A stretch of DNA of 5,730 nt from Candidatus Cloacimonadota bacterium (GTDB lineage Bacteria; Cloacimonadota; Cloacimonadia; Cloacimonadales; Cloacimonadaceae): the NCBI GenBank assembly GCA_023230245.1, contig JALNXT010000105.1, forward strand, positions 1 through 5,730, read 5' to 3'. Position 1 is the first letter of the stretch; each line of letters starts with the position of its first letter. The notes beneath the pieces are model-generated. The model saw only the letters and a program-made list of their open reading frames with translations. It ran no database searches and was not told the origin of the DNA. Positions 1 to 5,505 of the stretch are shown piece by piece. The position numbers were made by a program, and so were the translations under genes.

Positions 1-2172
1 ACTGTGTCCGCAAGGGGCATTATTGTCAAAGAGGATGTTCTGATAATCGTAAAGATCCAGAATAACGGCAATTTGTCCAGAGATGAGGGTGGTATCGCTA
101 AAGGTGGTAATATAATCAGGATCGTAATCGAAGTTATAGATATAGCCAAGATCCAATAGCGTTTCTTCGGTGATCGCTCCGCCTGCAAAGCGGTTGATTT
201 TGGCGGTAACCAAGCCTGCCAATTCAGATTCTCCCCAAGGATCGGGAAGCATGGAAAATTTAAGACCTTTCACGCGATATTCCTGCGTCCCCAGATCAAA
301 ATCTACCGCTGCTTTGATGGGAATAGCACCCCGTCCATATTCTTCGTACAGGGGGGCAGCACTCAGCCAGGAAAACCAGTTTAGCTGTGCAGGATCGATG
401 ATATTGACAGTTGTGTTTTTGCTCGTCTGCATACCGTTTACAGCGTGGACAGTAACTTCAATAGTGTGCAGTCCCAGGCTCAAACTACCACCGCTTATTA
501 CCATTGTATAGGGTGCATCGTAATCTATTGCAGGCAAGCTCCCTACCCTAAATTCCACTCTGTCCACAAAGCTATTGGGAGCGCTCACAGTGGCAGTCAT
601 CGTAAAATCGCTATTCGCCAAGATAGAACCACTTACGGGGCTGATGGAGCTAATTACCGGAGCTAAATTGTCACCCGCAGCCGAGACGTGAAAACTGATC
701 GTCTCACCCGCAGCCGAGATATTGTTGATGTTAATCTGGATAGGGCTGCCATCGCTCAAACAAGCAGCCGGATTGGTGAAGGCATTGAATTCCGTTTGCC
801 CCACGTCTGCACTAAATGCTGCATCGGCAATCAGTCCGTTCACAGTGGTGCTGCCATTGGGGCGGAAAATGTAAACTTCATCGGGCGGGCCTTCACCGTT
901 CCCGTCAAGATATGCGTCGATGCGGTAAATAAGTAAACCTGATCCCGGCAATTCTGCCTCGAAGATATCGCTGCCATATTTGCGGTATTCAAAAACCAGA
1001 TATTGATTGCTGTTGCCAGGAATGGGATATCTATAAACATTTTCATAGGGGGATGTTACAGGATATAGTGTGTAGGTATTGCCTACACTTACGCTGGGAA
1101 TATCGTTAATCCATCGGCCATATCTACCCTTCATATACATGCCCATATGCCCGTTACCGCTATCCATAATATCCCAGCAGCCTGCGGGGGTAACTCCATT
1201 AAAGGTATAGTGATACAAATCCGGAGCACCAATGCTATGGAACATTTCGTGGCATAAGGTATCCACCGTGTTTTGATCTTCCGGCTGGAAAGTGAAGTCC
1301 CACACCTGTTTGCCATTAATATAGGCATCTACTACATACATCACCCAACGGTGTGCCCAGAGTAAATCTGCCCAGGCGGCATGCGGACCACGGATGATGA
1401 AACATACATTATCCACGGCACCATCATTATCGGCATCGATGTTCAAAGAAGCGGGAATTTGCGGAGCTATGGCAGCGATGGCATTTGCCAGCATGGTCTG
1501 CTCTCTATTAGCTCGTGCAACACTATCATAGTATCCTCCAGGATTAGTTATGGCATTATAGGGTAAATAGTAGCTGCGGGGATGGCTATCCTGATAAGAA
1601 AGATTTTGCCCTGATGGGCACTGCGGATAATGATGCGTGACGTAATTCAACTGATTATAGCTAACCTTATGGTAATAATTACGCAGAGAAATTGCGCTAT
1701 CGCCCACTTCATTAAATTTGGCGTCATAATACTCGCGGGGAAGGGCAAATTCACTCTGATCGCTAAAGCGAATGAAAACGTTCAGGTTGTTTACTGTGCC
1801 TGTGTTGGGGCCACGTTCGTTGCGCTTTTCAGGAGCCTTCATGAATTGGATTTTGCGATCTCTTGCATCCTTGGAGATTGTTAAGTTAGCGGGAATACCC
1901 ATTTGTGCAGGATCAACCGTATTAACCCTCCACTGCGAAGCTTCCGGCTCACCAGCGCGCTCCACAGCATAATAGTAAAAACCATCTGTGGGGCTTTGGA
2001 TAATGGTGAATCCCTTGGCGTCGTGCAAACGGTTGGCGTATTCGTCTCCACTGGCAAAAAGCTGTAAAACTTCTCCATCCGGCTGCGAAACTGCAGATGG
2101 AATATTCCTCAAATATGCAGCAAAGCTCACTAAAGGCAGTAAACACAAAACTAAAAACAGAAATCGTTTCAT
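1..2172 (-). CDS. Secreted M6-family metalloprotease, C-terminus beyond window
   Basis: The minus strand reads open for 724 codons from the ATG at 2172-2170 to the left edge. Residues 1-18 form a signal peptide (Lys-Arg, hydrophobic core, cleavage probably after SFA). Residues ~19-115 look like the M6 propeptide, including FASGDEYANRLHD. The catalytic domain follows. DADNDGAVDN (246-255) is the acidic DxDxDG-like motif typical of the family, and a Trp/His-rich stretch (AWADLLWAHRW) lies after it. The zinc site HEMFHSIGAPDLY has H308, E309, H312 and probably D318; WDIMD (333-337) is a likely Met-turn. Residues ~501-592 look like a bacterial Ig-like domain, and 593-724 continue into unassigned sequence. 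Family knowledge: immune-inhibitor-A-like zinc endopeptidases are exported and degrade extracellular proteins. Nutrient acquisition is inferred. Any C-terminal sorting domain would be outside the window. The family call is firm; the substrate is unknown. Confidence 0.93.
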   Translation of the reverse strand, partial: MKRFLFLVLCLLPLVSFAAYLRNIPSAVSQPDGEVLQLFASGDEYANRLHDAKGFTIIQSPTDGFYYYAVERAGEPEASQWRVNTVDPAQMGIPANLTISKDARDRKIQFMKAPEKRNERGPNTGTVNNLNVFIRFSDQSEFALPREYYDAKFNEVGDSAISLRNYYHKVSYNQLNYVTHHYPQCPSGQNLSYQDSHPRSYYLPYNAITNPGGYYDSVARANREQTMLANAIAAIAPQIPASLNIDADNDGAVDNVCFIIRGPHAAWADLLWAHRWVMYVVDAYINGKQVWDFTFQPEDQNTVDTLCHEMFHSIGAPDLYHYTFNGVTPAGCWDIMDSGNGHMGMYMKGRYGRWINDIPSVSVGNTYTLYPVTSPYENVYRYPIPGNSNQYLVFEYRKYGSDIFEAELPGSGLLIYRIDAYLDGNGEGPPDEVYIFRPNGSTTVNGLIADAAFSADVGQTEFNAFTNPAACLSDGSPIQININNISAAGETISFHVSAAGDNLAPVISSISPVSGSILANSDFTMTATVSAPNSFVDRVEFRVGSLPAIDYDAPYTMVISGGSLSLGLHTIEVTVHAVNGMQTSKNTTVNIIDPAQLNWFSWLSAAPLYEEYGRGAIPIKAAVDFDLGTQEYRVKGLKFSMLPDPWGESELAGLVTAKINRFAGGAITEETLLDLGYIYNFDYDPDYITTFSDTTLISGQIAVILDLYDYQNILFDNNAPCGHS

Positions 2173-2178
2173 CTATTT

Positions 2179-2185
2179 CTCCTCT
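2179..2185 (-). promoter_or_regulatory. Ribosome binding site of the M6 protease gene
   Basis: On the minus strand AGAGGAG lies six bases before the ATG at 2172. This strong Shine-Dalgarno sequence, together with the signal peptide starting exactly there, fixes the start codon. Confidence 0.85.
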
Positions 2186-2285
2186 GTTAGCTAAATAGGA
2201 TGCAAGATTTAATCCCAATTATTGCTTTTTTACAAGGAGTTTAGGGGTAAAATAGCATAGAACGGAGATCAACTGGATTTACGCA

Positions 2286-2334
2286 GTAACTTCATACACC
2301 TCGCATGAAAACAGCCAGGGTCGTCTTTTGTTAC
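2286..2334 (+). repeat. Dispersed repeat copy A, 5' module (49 bp)
   Basis: This 49-base segment aligns without gaps to 4007-4055 at 39 of 49 positions by hand count. It begins with GTAAC and ends with its inverse GTTAC. Inside it, TTCAT pairs with ATGAA. The second internal hairpin that is perfect in copy B is degenerate here. Function unknown; it is probably one copy of a larger genomic repeat family. Confidence 0.75.
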
Positions 2335-2339
2335 CGGCA

Positions 2340-2351
2340 AAGGCTTGTGTT
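2340..2351 (+). repeat. Dispersed repeat copy A, middle 12-mer
   Basis: AAGGCTTGTGTT recurs exactly at 4154-4165, in the same order and orientation between the two larger repeat modules. On its own a 12-mer is weak; its position between two longer matches makes shared ancestry likely. Confidence 0.55.
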
Positions 2352-2360
2352 ACCAGTTTT

Positions 2361-2405
2361 TTTACATAAACTCCCCCTTTATTGGGCTGGACTAAACTAT
2401 TAAAA
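2361..2405 (+). repeat. Dispersed repeat copy A, 3' module (45 bp)
   Basis: This stretch matches 4254-4298 at 39 of 45 positions without gaps, with the shared core ACATAAACTCC and CCTTTATTGGG. It lies upstream of the ATPase gene, as the other copy lies immediately upstream of the adaptor gene. It could be a leader or promoter element, or the end of a small non-autonomous mobile element; the sequence does not decide. Confidence 0.78.
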
Positions 2406-2408
2406 ATC

Positions 2409-2419
2409 AGCGTAACGCT
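2409..2419. promoter_or_regulatory. Palindrome with GCGTAACGC core, possible operator
   Basis: AGCGTAACGCT is a perfect 5+1+5 palindrome. Its core GCGTAACGC differs only in the central base from the GCGTTACGC core centred 69 bases downstream at 2483. Two related palindromes ahead of one gene suggest a dimeric repressor or activator site. This is inference; the regulator is unknown. Confidence 0.45.
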
Positions 2420-2465
2420 TTTATAAATGCTAATTATTTTATTCGCACAGGAAGCATAAAGCTGG

Positions 2466-2500
2466 ATTACGCAAAAGTGCGTTACGCATGTTTGCGTAAT
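2466..2500. promoter_or_regulatory. 35-bp nested palindrome upstream of the ATPase gene
   Basis: Outer arms ATTACGCAAA (2466-2475) and TTTGCGTAAT (2491-2500) are exact inverse complements. Between them TGCGTTACGCA (2478-2488) is another perfect palindrome. Both share the centre 2483, so 15 of 17 pairs across the element match. It ends 66 bases before the ATPase ATG. The nested symmetry fits a high-affinity operator or cooperative binding of two dimers; a transcribed hairpin is the alternative. Confidence 0.6.
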
Positions 2501-2505
2501 TTAAC

Positions 2506-2533
2506 TTGCAAGCATGAGGATGTAGATTAGTAT
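2506..2533 (+). promoter_or_regulatory. Weak candidate promoter for the ATPase gene
   Basis: TTGCAA (2506-2511) and TAGTAT (2528-2533) are spaced 16 bases apart and resemble sigma-70 -35 and -10 boxes imperfectly. The placement just downstream of the nested palindrome and about 33 bases before the ATG is plausible, but a match of this quality is expected often by chance. Confidence 0.25.
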
Positions 2534-2556
2534 ATCACTAAAAGAGAAAAAGCCTT

Positions 2557-2561
2557 GGGAG
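2557..2561 (+). promoter_or_regulatory. Ribosome binding site of the ATPase gene
   Basis: GGGAG lies five bases before the ATG at 2567. It overlaps an in-frame TTG at 2555, which would therefore be a poor start; this decides for ATG 2567. Confidence 0.75.
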
Positions 2562-2566
2562 CTATT

Positions 2567-3694
2567 ATGGAAAACCCGTTTCAATATGGGAAGGTGGTAT
2601 CCGATCCCTACTTTACAGACCGTGAAGAGGAACTAAAGAGCCTTGTACAAGATGTAGCCGCTAAACATAACGTAGTGCTTTACTCCCCACGGAGATTTGG
2701 GAAAACTTCGCTGCTGTTGAAATTAGCCAATTCCATGAAGGACAAGGGTTACAATGTGTTATACTTGGATTTCTTTCGCATCACATCACGTGCGGGCTTT
2801 ATAGAGCTTTACGCTCGAGAGATTTTCAAGCAAAGTGGAAAAAGCTGGAAACCTATGCTGAAGAAGTTTGCTTCATTAGTAAAGGGTATTCGCCCGGTAG
2901 TGTCGCTTGATGCCATGGGCGTTCCTTCGTTTTCCGTAAGTTTTGAAACAGTCGAGATCACACAGCAAACCATGGAAAGCGTATTGAATCTTACAGAGAA
3001 TATAACTCCCGGAAAACAGTGGTTGGTTATCTTCGATGAATTTCAGGAAATCACCAAGCTAAACGGTGATGGTTTCGAGAACATCATGCGTGCGGTGATC
3101 CAGCATCATCAACGTAGCAATTACATTTTTTCAGGCAGCAGTTATCATCTACTGCTGGAAATCTTCAGCAGACCTGGCAGAGCAATGTACCAGTTTGGTA
3201 AGATAATGAAATTGGGTAAGATACCGCATGAGATGATGGAAGAGTTTATCATCAACCGCTTTGCGCAAACAGATGTACAAATAAGCCAGGAGCTAGCCCG
3301 AGAGATGGTTACCAGAGCCGGAAACATCCCTAATTATGTGCAATATTTGGCGGCAGAATTGTGGCAGTTGGCATTGCAATCCAAACATAAACCGGATATT
3401 AATATGTTGGATAAGGCTGTGGGTGGAATGCTTATCAATCTTAGTGATTACTTCCAGCAGATTATGGATAGCCTAAGCATCCATCAGAAAAAGGTGTTAG
3501 TTGCTTTAAGCAAGGATAATGTGAAAGTATTTAGCCAGGAATACCATAGAACGCATCACCTGGGTGCTATATCTACCACTCAAAGAGCAGTGCAAAAGCT
3601 GGTTGCCGAGCAATTGATAAGCCCCTCTGATAATGGCTATGAGTTCGGTGATCCCCTCTTTTTGCTCTACCTTCGCAGCAGGATAAATCTATAG
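2567..3694 (+). CDS. PF01637-like P-loop ATPase with C-terminal winged helix
   Basis: A complete 375-aa cytoplasmic protein with no signal peptide or membrane segment. The N-terminus (ENPFQYGKVVSDPYFTDREEE) is the leader typical of archaeal-type ATPase_2/STAND-like proteins. Walker A is SPRRFGKTS (40-48), with K46 and T47. Walker B is LVIFDE (153-158), with D157 and catalytic E158. FSGSSYH (188-194) sits at the sensor position. The segment IPHEMMEEFIINRF and the helices after it form the lid. The last ~75 residues (STTQRAVQKL to DPLFLLYLR) look like a winged helix. Members are common multi-copy genes of unclear role, so ATP hydrolysis is likely but the partner or process is unknown. It stands alone: divergent from the protease, and 625 bases from the adaptor. 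It is bracketed by two same-orientation copies of a dispersed repeat. Length is usual for the family and no motif is missing. Confidence 0.88.
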   Translation: MENPFQYGKVVSDPYFTDREEELKSLVQDVAAKHNVVLYSPRRFGKTSLLLKLANSMKDKGYNVLYLDFFRITSRAGFIELYAREIFKQSGKSWKPMLKKFASLVKGIRPVVSLDAMGVPSFSVSFETVEITQQTMESVLNLTENITPGKQWLVIFDEFQEITKLNGDGFENIMRAVIQHHQRSNYIFSGSSYHLLLEIFSRPGRAMYQFGKIMKLGKIPHEMMEEFIINRFAQTDVQISQELAREMVTRAGNIPNYVQYLAAELWQLALQSKHKPDINMLDKAVGGMLINLSDYFQQIMDSLSIHQKKVLVALSKDNVKVFSQEYHRTHHLGAISTTQRAVQKLVAEQLISPSDNGYEFGDPLFLLYLRSRINL

Positions 3695-3739
3695 AATATC
3701 GGCATAGTATCCACAATATTATCAAGCTTGAAATGGCTC

Positions 3740-3749
3740 TGCGTACGCA
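3740..3749. repeat. Perfect 10-bp palindrome TGCGTACGCA
   Basis: TGCGTACGCA begins 46 bases after the ATPase stop codon. Its centre GCGTACGC is the same arm pair (GCGT/ACGC) as the palindromes upstream of that gene, without their central base. It also sits inside a GCTCT/AGAGC pairing (3736-3740 with 3755-3759), so it may simply be part of the neighbouring repeat structure. Confidence 0.45.
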
Positions 3750-3751
3750 TT

Positions 3752-3812
3752 GTAGAGCAGCATTCCGATGCTGCTAAACTCTTTCTTCAGCAGGATTGGA
3801 ATCCTGCTCTAC
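3752..3812. repeat. REP/inverted-REP pair (BIME-like element)
   Basis: Two inverted copies of a 24-base unit (3752-3775 and 3789-3812) are separated by 13 bases. Unit 1 is GTAG followed by a perfect hairpin, AGCAGCAT-TCCG-ATGCTGCT. Unit 2 is the hairpin AGCAGGATT-GG-AATCCTGCT followed by CTAC. Read in one orientation they agree at 21 of 24 positions. Two of the three differences are compensatory: C3761-G3770 in one stem becomes G3794-C3803 in the other. A terminal GTAG next to a palindromic stem is the classical signature of REP sequences mobilised by RAYT (TnpA-REP) transposases. It may also act as a 3' RNA-stabilising structure. No RAYT gene is in the window. Confidence 0.75.
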
Positions 3813-3841
3813 ACATAAACATCTCCTACGTTACGGCAAGT

Positions 3842-3907
3842 CTGGAGTCGTTATCGCCAATAGTATTGGGAAACTAACTATATCTTTAGCGGCGATAATG
3901 ACTACAG
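3842..3907. repeat. Long inverted repeat, 17-bp arms, 32-base loop
   Basis: Arm 3842-3858 (CTGGAGTCGTTATCGCC) and arm 3891-3907 (GGCGATAATGACTACAG) are complementary apart from one G/A mismatch and one pair that becomes G-U in RNA. The element follows the REP pair by 29 bases. It could be a transcript hairpin, a decayed mobile-element end or a further dispersed repeat. Confidence 0.6.
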
Positions 3908-3939
3908 CGGATGCTTGTGACACTAATCACGGTGTAGTC
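3900..3939. repeat. Alternative stem overlapping the long inverted repeat
   Basis: GACTACA (3900-3906) pairs perfectly with TGTAGTC (3933-3939), and a short GTGA/TCAC stem (3917-3920 with 3927-3930) lies in the loop. The left arm is part of the right arm of the inverted repeat 3842-3907, so the two structures exclude each other. Whether this matters in RNA is unknown. Confidence 0.4.
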
Positions 3940-4006
3940 CTTGCGGCAGCAAAATGAGGGGTAGATTTGTAATTTATTTATGCCGCCACGACTCCACACT
4001 CAATTT

Positions 4007-4055
4007 GTAACGTCATACGCCTTGTATGAAAACAGCCGAGGGCGGCTGTTATTAC
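4007..4055 (+). repeat. Dispersed repeat copy B, 5' module (49 bp)
   Basis: This aligns without gaps to 2286-2334 (39 of 49). It contains two tandem perfect hairpins: TCATAC-GCCTT-GTATGA, and AACAGCCG-AGGG-CGGCTGTT at 4031-4050. The outer ends GTAAC and ATTAC no longer pair as they do in copy A. Copy B keeps the second hairpin, copy A keeps the outer stem. Confidence 0.75.
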
Positions 4056-4253
4056 GGGAGTTTAGCTGCAATGTAACTAATAAAATTGATAGATATATAA
4101 AAATAAATGGCAAATCTGTCCCAAAATCCCGGATTTGTCCCCCTTACATTATGAAGGCTTGTGTTGCGATTCCTATTTATTGATATAAACGACCAGGTGG
4201 GCGGAACGGCGTCCGCCGGTACGGGCATATTGTTGTGTTCCCAGCCTTTTTTA
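4056..4253 (+). repeat. Copy B interior with extra hairpins
   Basis: This ~200-base segment lies between the two conserved modules of copy B; the same interval in copy A is only 26 bases. It carries the shared 12-mer AAGGCTTGTGTT (4154-4165), an inverted repeat CAAATC/GATTTG (4111-4116 with 4132-4137) and a GC-rich hairpin GGCGGA/TCCGCC (4200-4217). Copy A is probably deleted here, or copy B has gained insertions. No gene is seen in it. Confidence 0.5.
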
Positions 4254-4298
4254 TTGACATAAACTCCGCCTTTATTGGGATGGATTGAACTATTCAAA
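4254..4298 (+). repeat. Dispersed repeat copy B, 3' module (45 bp)
   Basis: This matches 2361-2405 at 39 of 45 positions and ends 21 bases before the adaptor start codon. It opens with TTGACA (4254-4259), a perfect -35 box in form, but no acceptable -10 box follows at 16-18 bases, and copy A has TTTACA there. A promoter role is therefore unproven. Confidence 0.75.
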
Positions 4299-4311
4299 AG
4301 CAATGAACATC

Positions 4312-4317
4312 GAGGTG
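4312..4317 (+). promoter_or_regulatory. Ribosome binding site of the adaptor gene
   Basis: GAGGTG lies just before the ATG at 4320, a short but workable spacing. The earlier in-frame TTG at 4275 has no such site and lies inside the dispersed repeat. The positively charged start MRKKWK of the membrane anchor begins at 4320. Confidence 0.65.
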
Positions 4318-4319
4318 TT

Positions 4320-5495
4320 ATGCGCAAGAAATGGAAAATCATTATTGGTATTCTGCTGTTGGTGGTGGTGCTTGCCGTGGTGCTAAAAAGCTGTAGCAAA
4401 GGCAAGAAAGTAGCCCCAGCAACAGATACAGGTACCGAAAGCACAACCGTAACCAGAGGGGAAATTCTCTCCCGAACCGAGATTACGGGTGAGGTGCAGC
4501 CTCAAACGGTGGTGGCACTAAAATCCAAAGTCAGCGGAAAGATAGTGAAATTCTATGCCGGAGAGAATGACTTGGTGAAATCCGGACAGATTATTGCCGA
4601 TATAGAGCCGGATTACAACCAGGCAAATACCCTTTTCAACACCAAAGCGCAGCTACAAAGGGCAGAGATTCAGCTTGCCAATGCCAAAAAAGACCTGGCA
4701 GACAATACGATTCTACTGGAAAACAAGTATATCTCCATTGAAGAGCATAAGAAATCCGCAGACGCACTGCAAGCTGCTCAGATAGAGTATGCCCAAGCCA
4801 GCAGTCAGTATGAAATGATCCGCGATCTGGATGTTCCCGGCAAGGTTACCCACGTGTATGCCACTTCCAGCGGAGTAGTGATCGAGCGCGCCATTAACGC
4901 AGGTGAAATGGTGCAATCCAGCATTAATAGCTTTGGCGAAGGCACGGTGATCATGAAGATTGCCGATCTGAATAACATGATCGTTAAGAGTAACATCAAT
5001 GAAGTGGATATCTCCAAATTTACCAAGGGACAGGACGCCGAAATAACGCTGGATGCCCTTCCCTATCAAGAGTTTAAGGGTAAGATAATTAAGATTGCTC
5101 CCCAGGCAATCACGGTAAATAATGCCAAGGTGTTCCCCGTGGAAATAAGTATAAACTCCAGCGGACAAACCGCTAAGCCGGGTATGACAGCGAACGTTAC
5201 CATTATCGGTGAATCACGCAAGAACGTGTTGGTAATCCCGATTCGGGCGGTGTTTAGCAACGATCAAAACCAGGATATCGTGTATCTGGTTAAAGAAACC
5301 AAAGCCGATTCCACCCAAACTAAAACCAAGGGCAAAGCTCCCGTTAAAGCAGCACCCACCGGTATTGCCACCCATGTGAAATTGGGAGCTAACGACCTGC
5401 AACAGGTGGAAGTGATTGAAGGGTTGAAAGAAAACGACAAGATTCTGCTGAATGAACCGGGAACCAAGAAAAACGATTTTAACATGATGATGTAA
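4320..5495 (+). CDS. HlyD/MacA-like periplasmic adaptor of an ABC exporter
   Basis: A complete 391-aa membrane-fusion protein that should link an inner-membrane transporter to an outer-membrane channel. Residues 1-6 are basic, and ~7-22 form one hydrophobic segment, which anchors the protein with its body in the periplasm. C25 follows but the preceding residues (VLKS) do not make a good lipobox. A lipoyl-like half (~60-95, with VSGKIVKFYAGENDLVKSGQ) and its partner (~175-200, ATSSGVVIERAINAGEMV) flank a short alpha-helical hairpin (~100-170, Ala/Gln/Lys-rich coiled coil). A beta-barrel domain follows at ~215-300 (NEVDISKFTKGQDAEITLDA; KPGMTANVTI), then a membrane-proximal domain (~301-380). 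A Lys/Thr/Pro/Ala-rich stretch (~328-348) interrupts the last domain. An ABC ATPase gene starts ten bases downstream. Substrate unknown; MacA-like antibiotic or lipid export is only analogy. Confidence 0.9.
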   Translation: MRKKWKIIIGILLLVVVLAVVLKSCSKGKKVAPATDTGTESTTVTRGEILSRTEITGEVQPQTVVALKSKVSGKIVKFYAGENDLVKSGQIIADIEPDYNQANTLFNTKAQLQRAEIQLANAKKDLADNTILLENKYISIEEHKKSADALQAAQIEYAQASSQYEMIRDLDVPGKVTHVYATSSGVVIERAINAGEMVQSSINSFGEGTVIMKIADLNNMIVKSNINEVDISKFTKGQDAEITLDALPYQEFKGKIIKIAPQAITVNNAKVFPVEISINSSGQTAKPGMTANVTIIGESRKNVLVIPIRAVFSNDQNQDIVYLVKETKADSTQTKTKGKAPVKAAPTGIATHVKLGANDLQQVEVIEGLKENDKILLNEPGTKKNDFNMMM

Positions 5496-5505
5496 GGCAA
5501 GGGAA

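Larger units (their letters stand above)
2173..2566. other. Divergent intergenic region between protease and ATPase
   Basis: These 394 bases separate two divergent genes, so they must hold both promoters. No convincing ORF is present. They contain copy A of a dispersed repeat (2286-2405), a palindrome at 2409-2419 and a nested palindrome at 2466-2500. The protease-side promoter is not clear. On the minus strand a TTGTAA box (2234-2229) with TTAAAT 17 bases further on is the best candidate, but it matches the sigma-70 consensus at only four of six positions in each box. Confidence 0.8.
3695..4319. other. 625-bp structured intergenic region without a gene
   Basis: No reading frame here has a ribosome binding site plus recognisable protein. 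The space is filled by consecutive palindromic and repeated elements, listed separately: a 10-bp palindrome, a REP-like pair, a long stem-loop with an overlapping alternative stem, and dispersed repeat copy B. No classical stem plus T-run terminator follows the ATPase stop codon. Confidence 0.75.

Noticed and set aside
170..936. Several plus-strand open frames in the left part of the window
   Set aside because: All are antisense to the M6 protease, whose minus-strand frame is uninterrupted and has clear family motifs.
2555..2566. Earlier TTG start for the ATPase
   Set aside because: The TTG overlaps the GGGAG ribosome binding site, which is correctly spaced for the ATG at 2567; the family's N-terminus also begins at MENPF.
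3695..3740. Rho-independent terminator after the ATPase
   Set aside because: Only a 5-bp AATAT/ATATT pairing is present, with no GC-rich stem or T-run.
3752..3939. CRISPR array
   Set aside because: The repeats are inverted hairpins with unequal spacing and different sequences, not evenly spaced direct repeats with spacers.
3980..4183. 67-codon open frame on the plus strand in the intergenic region
   Set aside because: It has no ribosome binding site, its translation resembles no known protein, and it runs through hairpins and repeat sequence.
4254..4282. TTGACA as a sigma-70 promoter for the adaptor
   Set aside because: The hexamer is perfect but nothing like a -10 box lies 16-18 bases downstream, and the homologous repeat copy does not keep it.
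4275..4319. Earlier TTG start for the adaptor
   Set aside because: It would add 15 residues coded by the dispersed repeat ahead of the basic start of the membrane anchor and has no ribosome binding site.
4386..4394. Lipoprotein signal (lipobox) at C25 of the adaptor
   Set aside because: The residues before the cysteine are L-K-S; a lysine at -2 does not fit the usual lipobox, so a plain N-terminal membrane anchor is more likely.
4052..4444. 130-codon open frame on the minus strand over the repeat and adaptor start
   Set aside because: It overlaps the start of the real adaptor gene and lies in dispersed repeat copy B. In copy A the equivalent frame is broken by a length change that is not a multiple of three (GTTTATGT followed by a 5-base difference), so it is not maintained as coding. 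No ribosome binding site was identified.
4713..5168. 151-codon open frame antisense to the adaptor gene
   Set aside because: It lies wholly inside a well-recognised adaptor coding sequence; it is a shadow of that gene's codon pattern.
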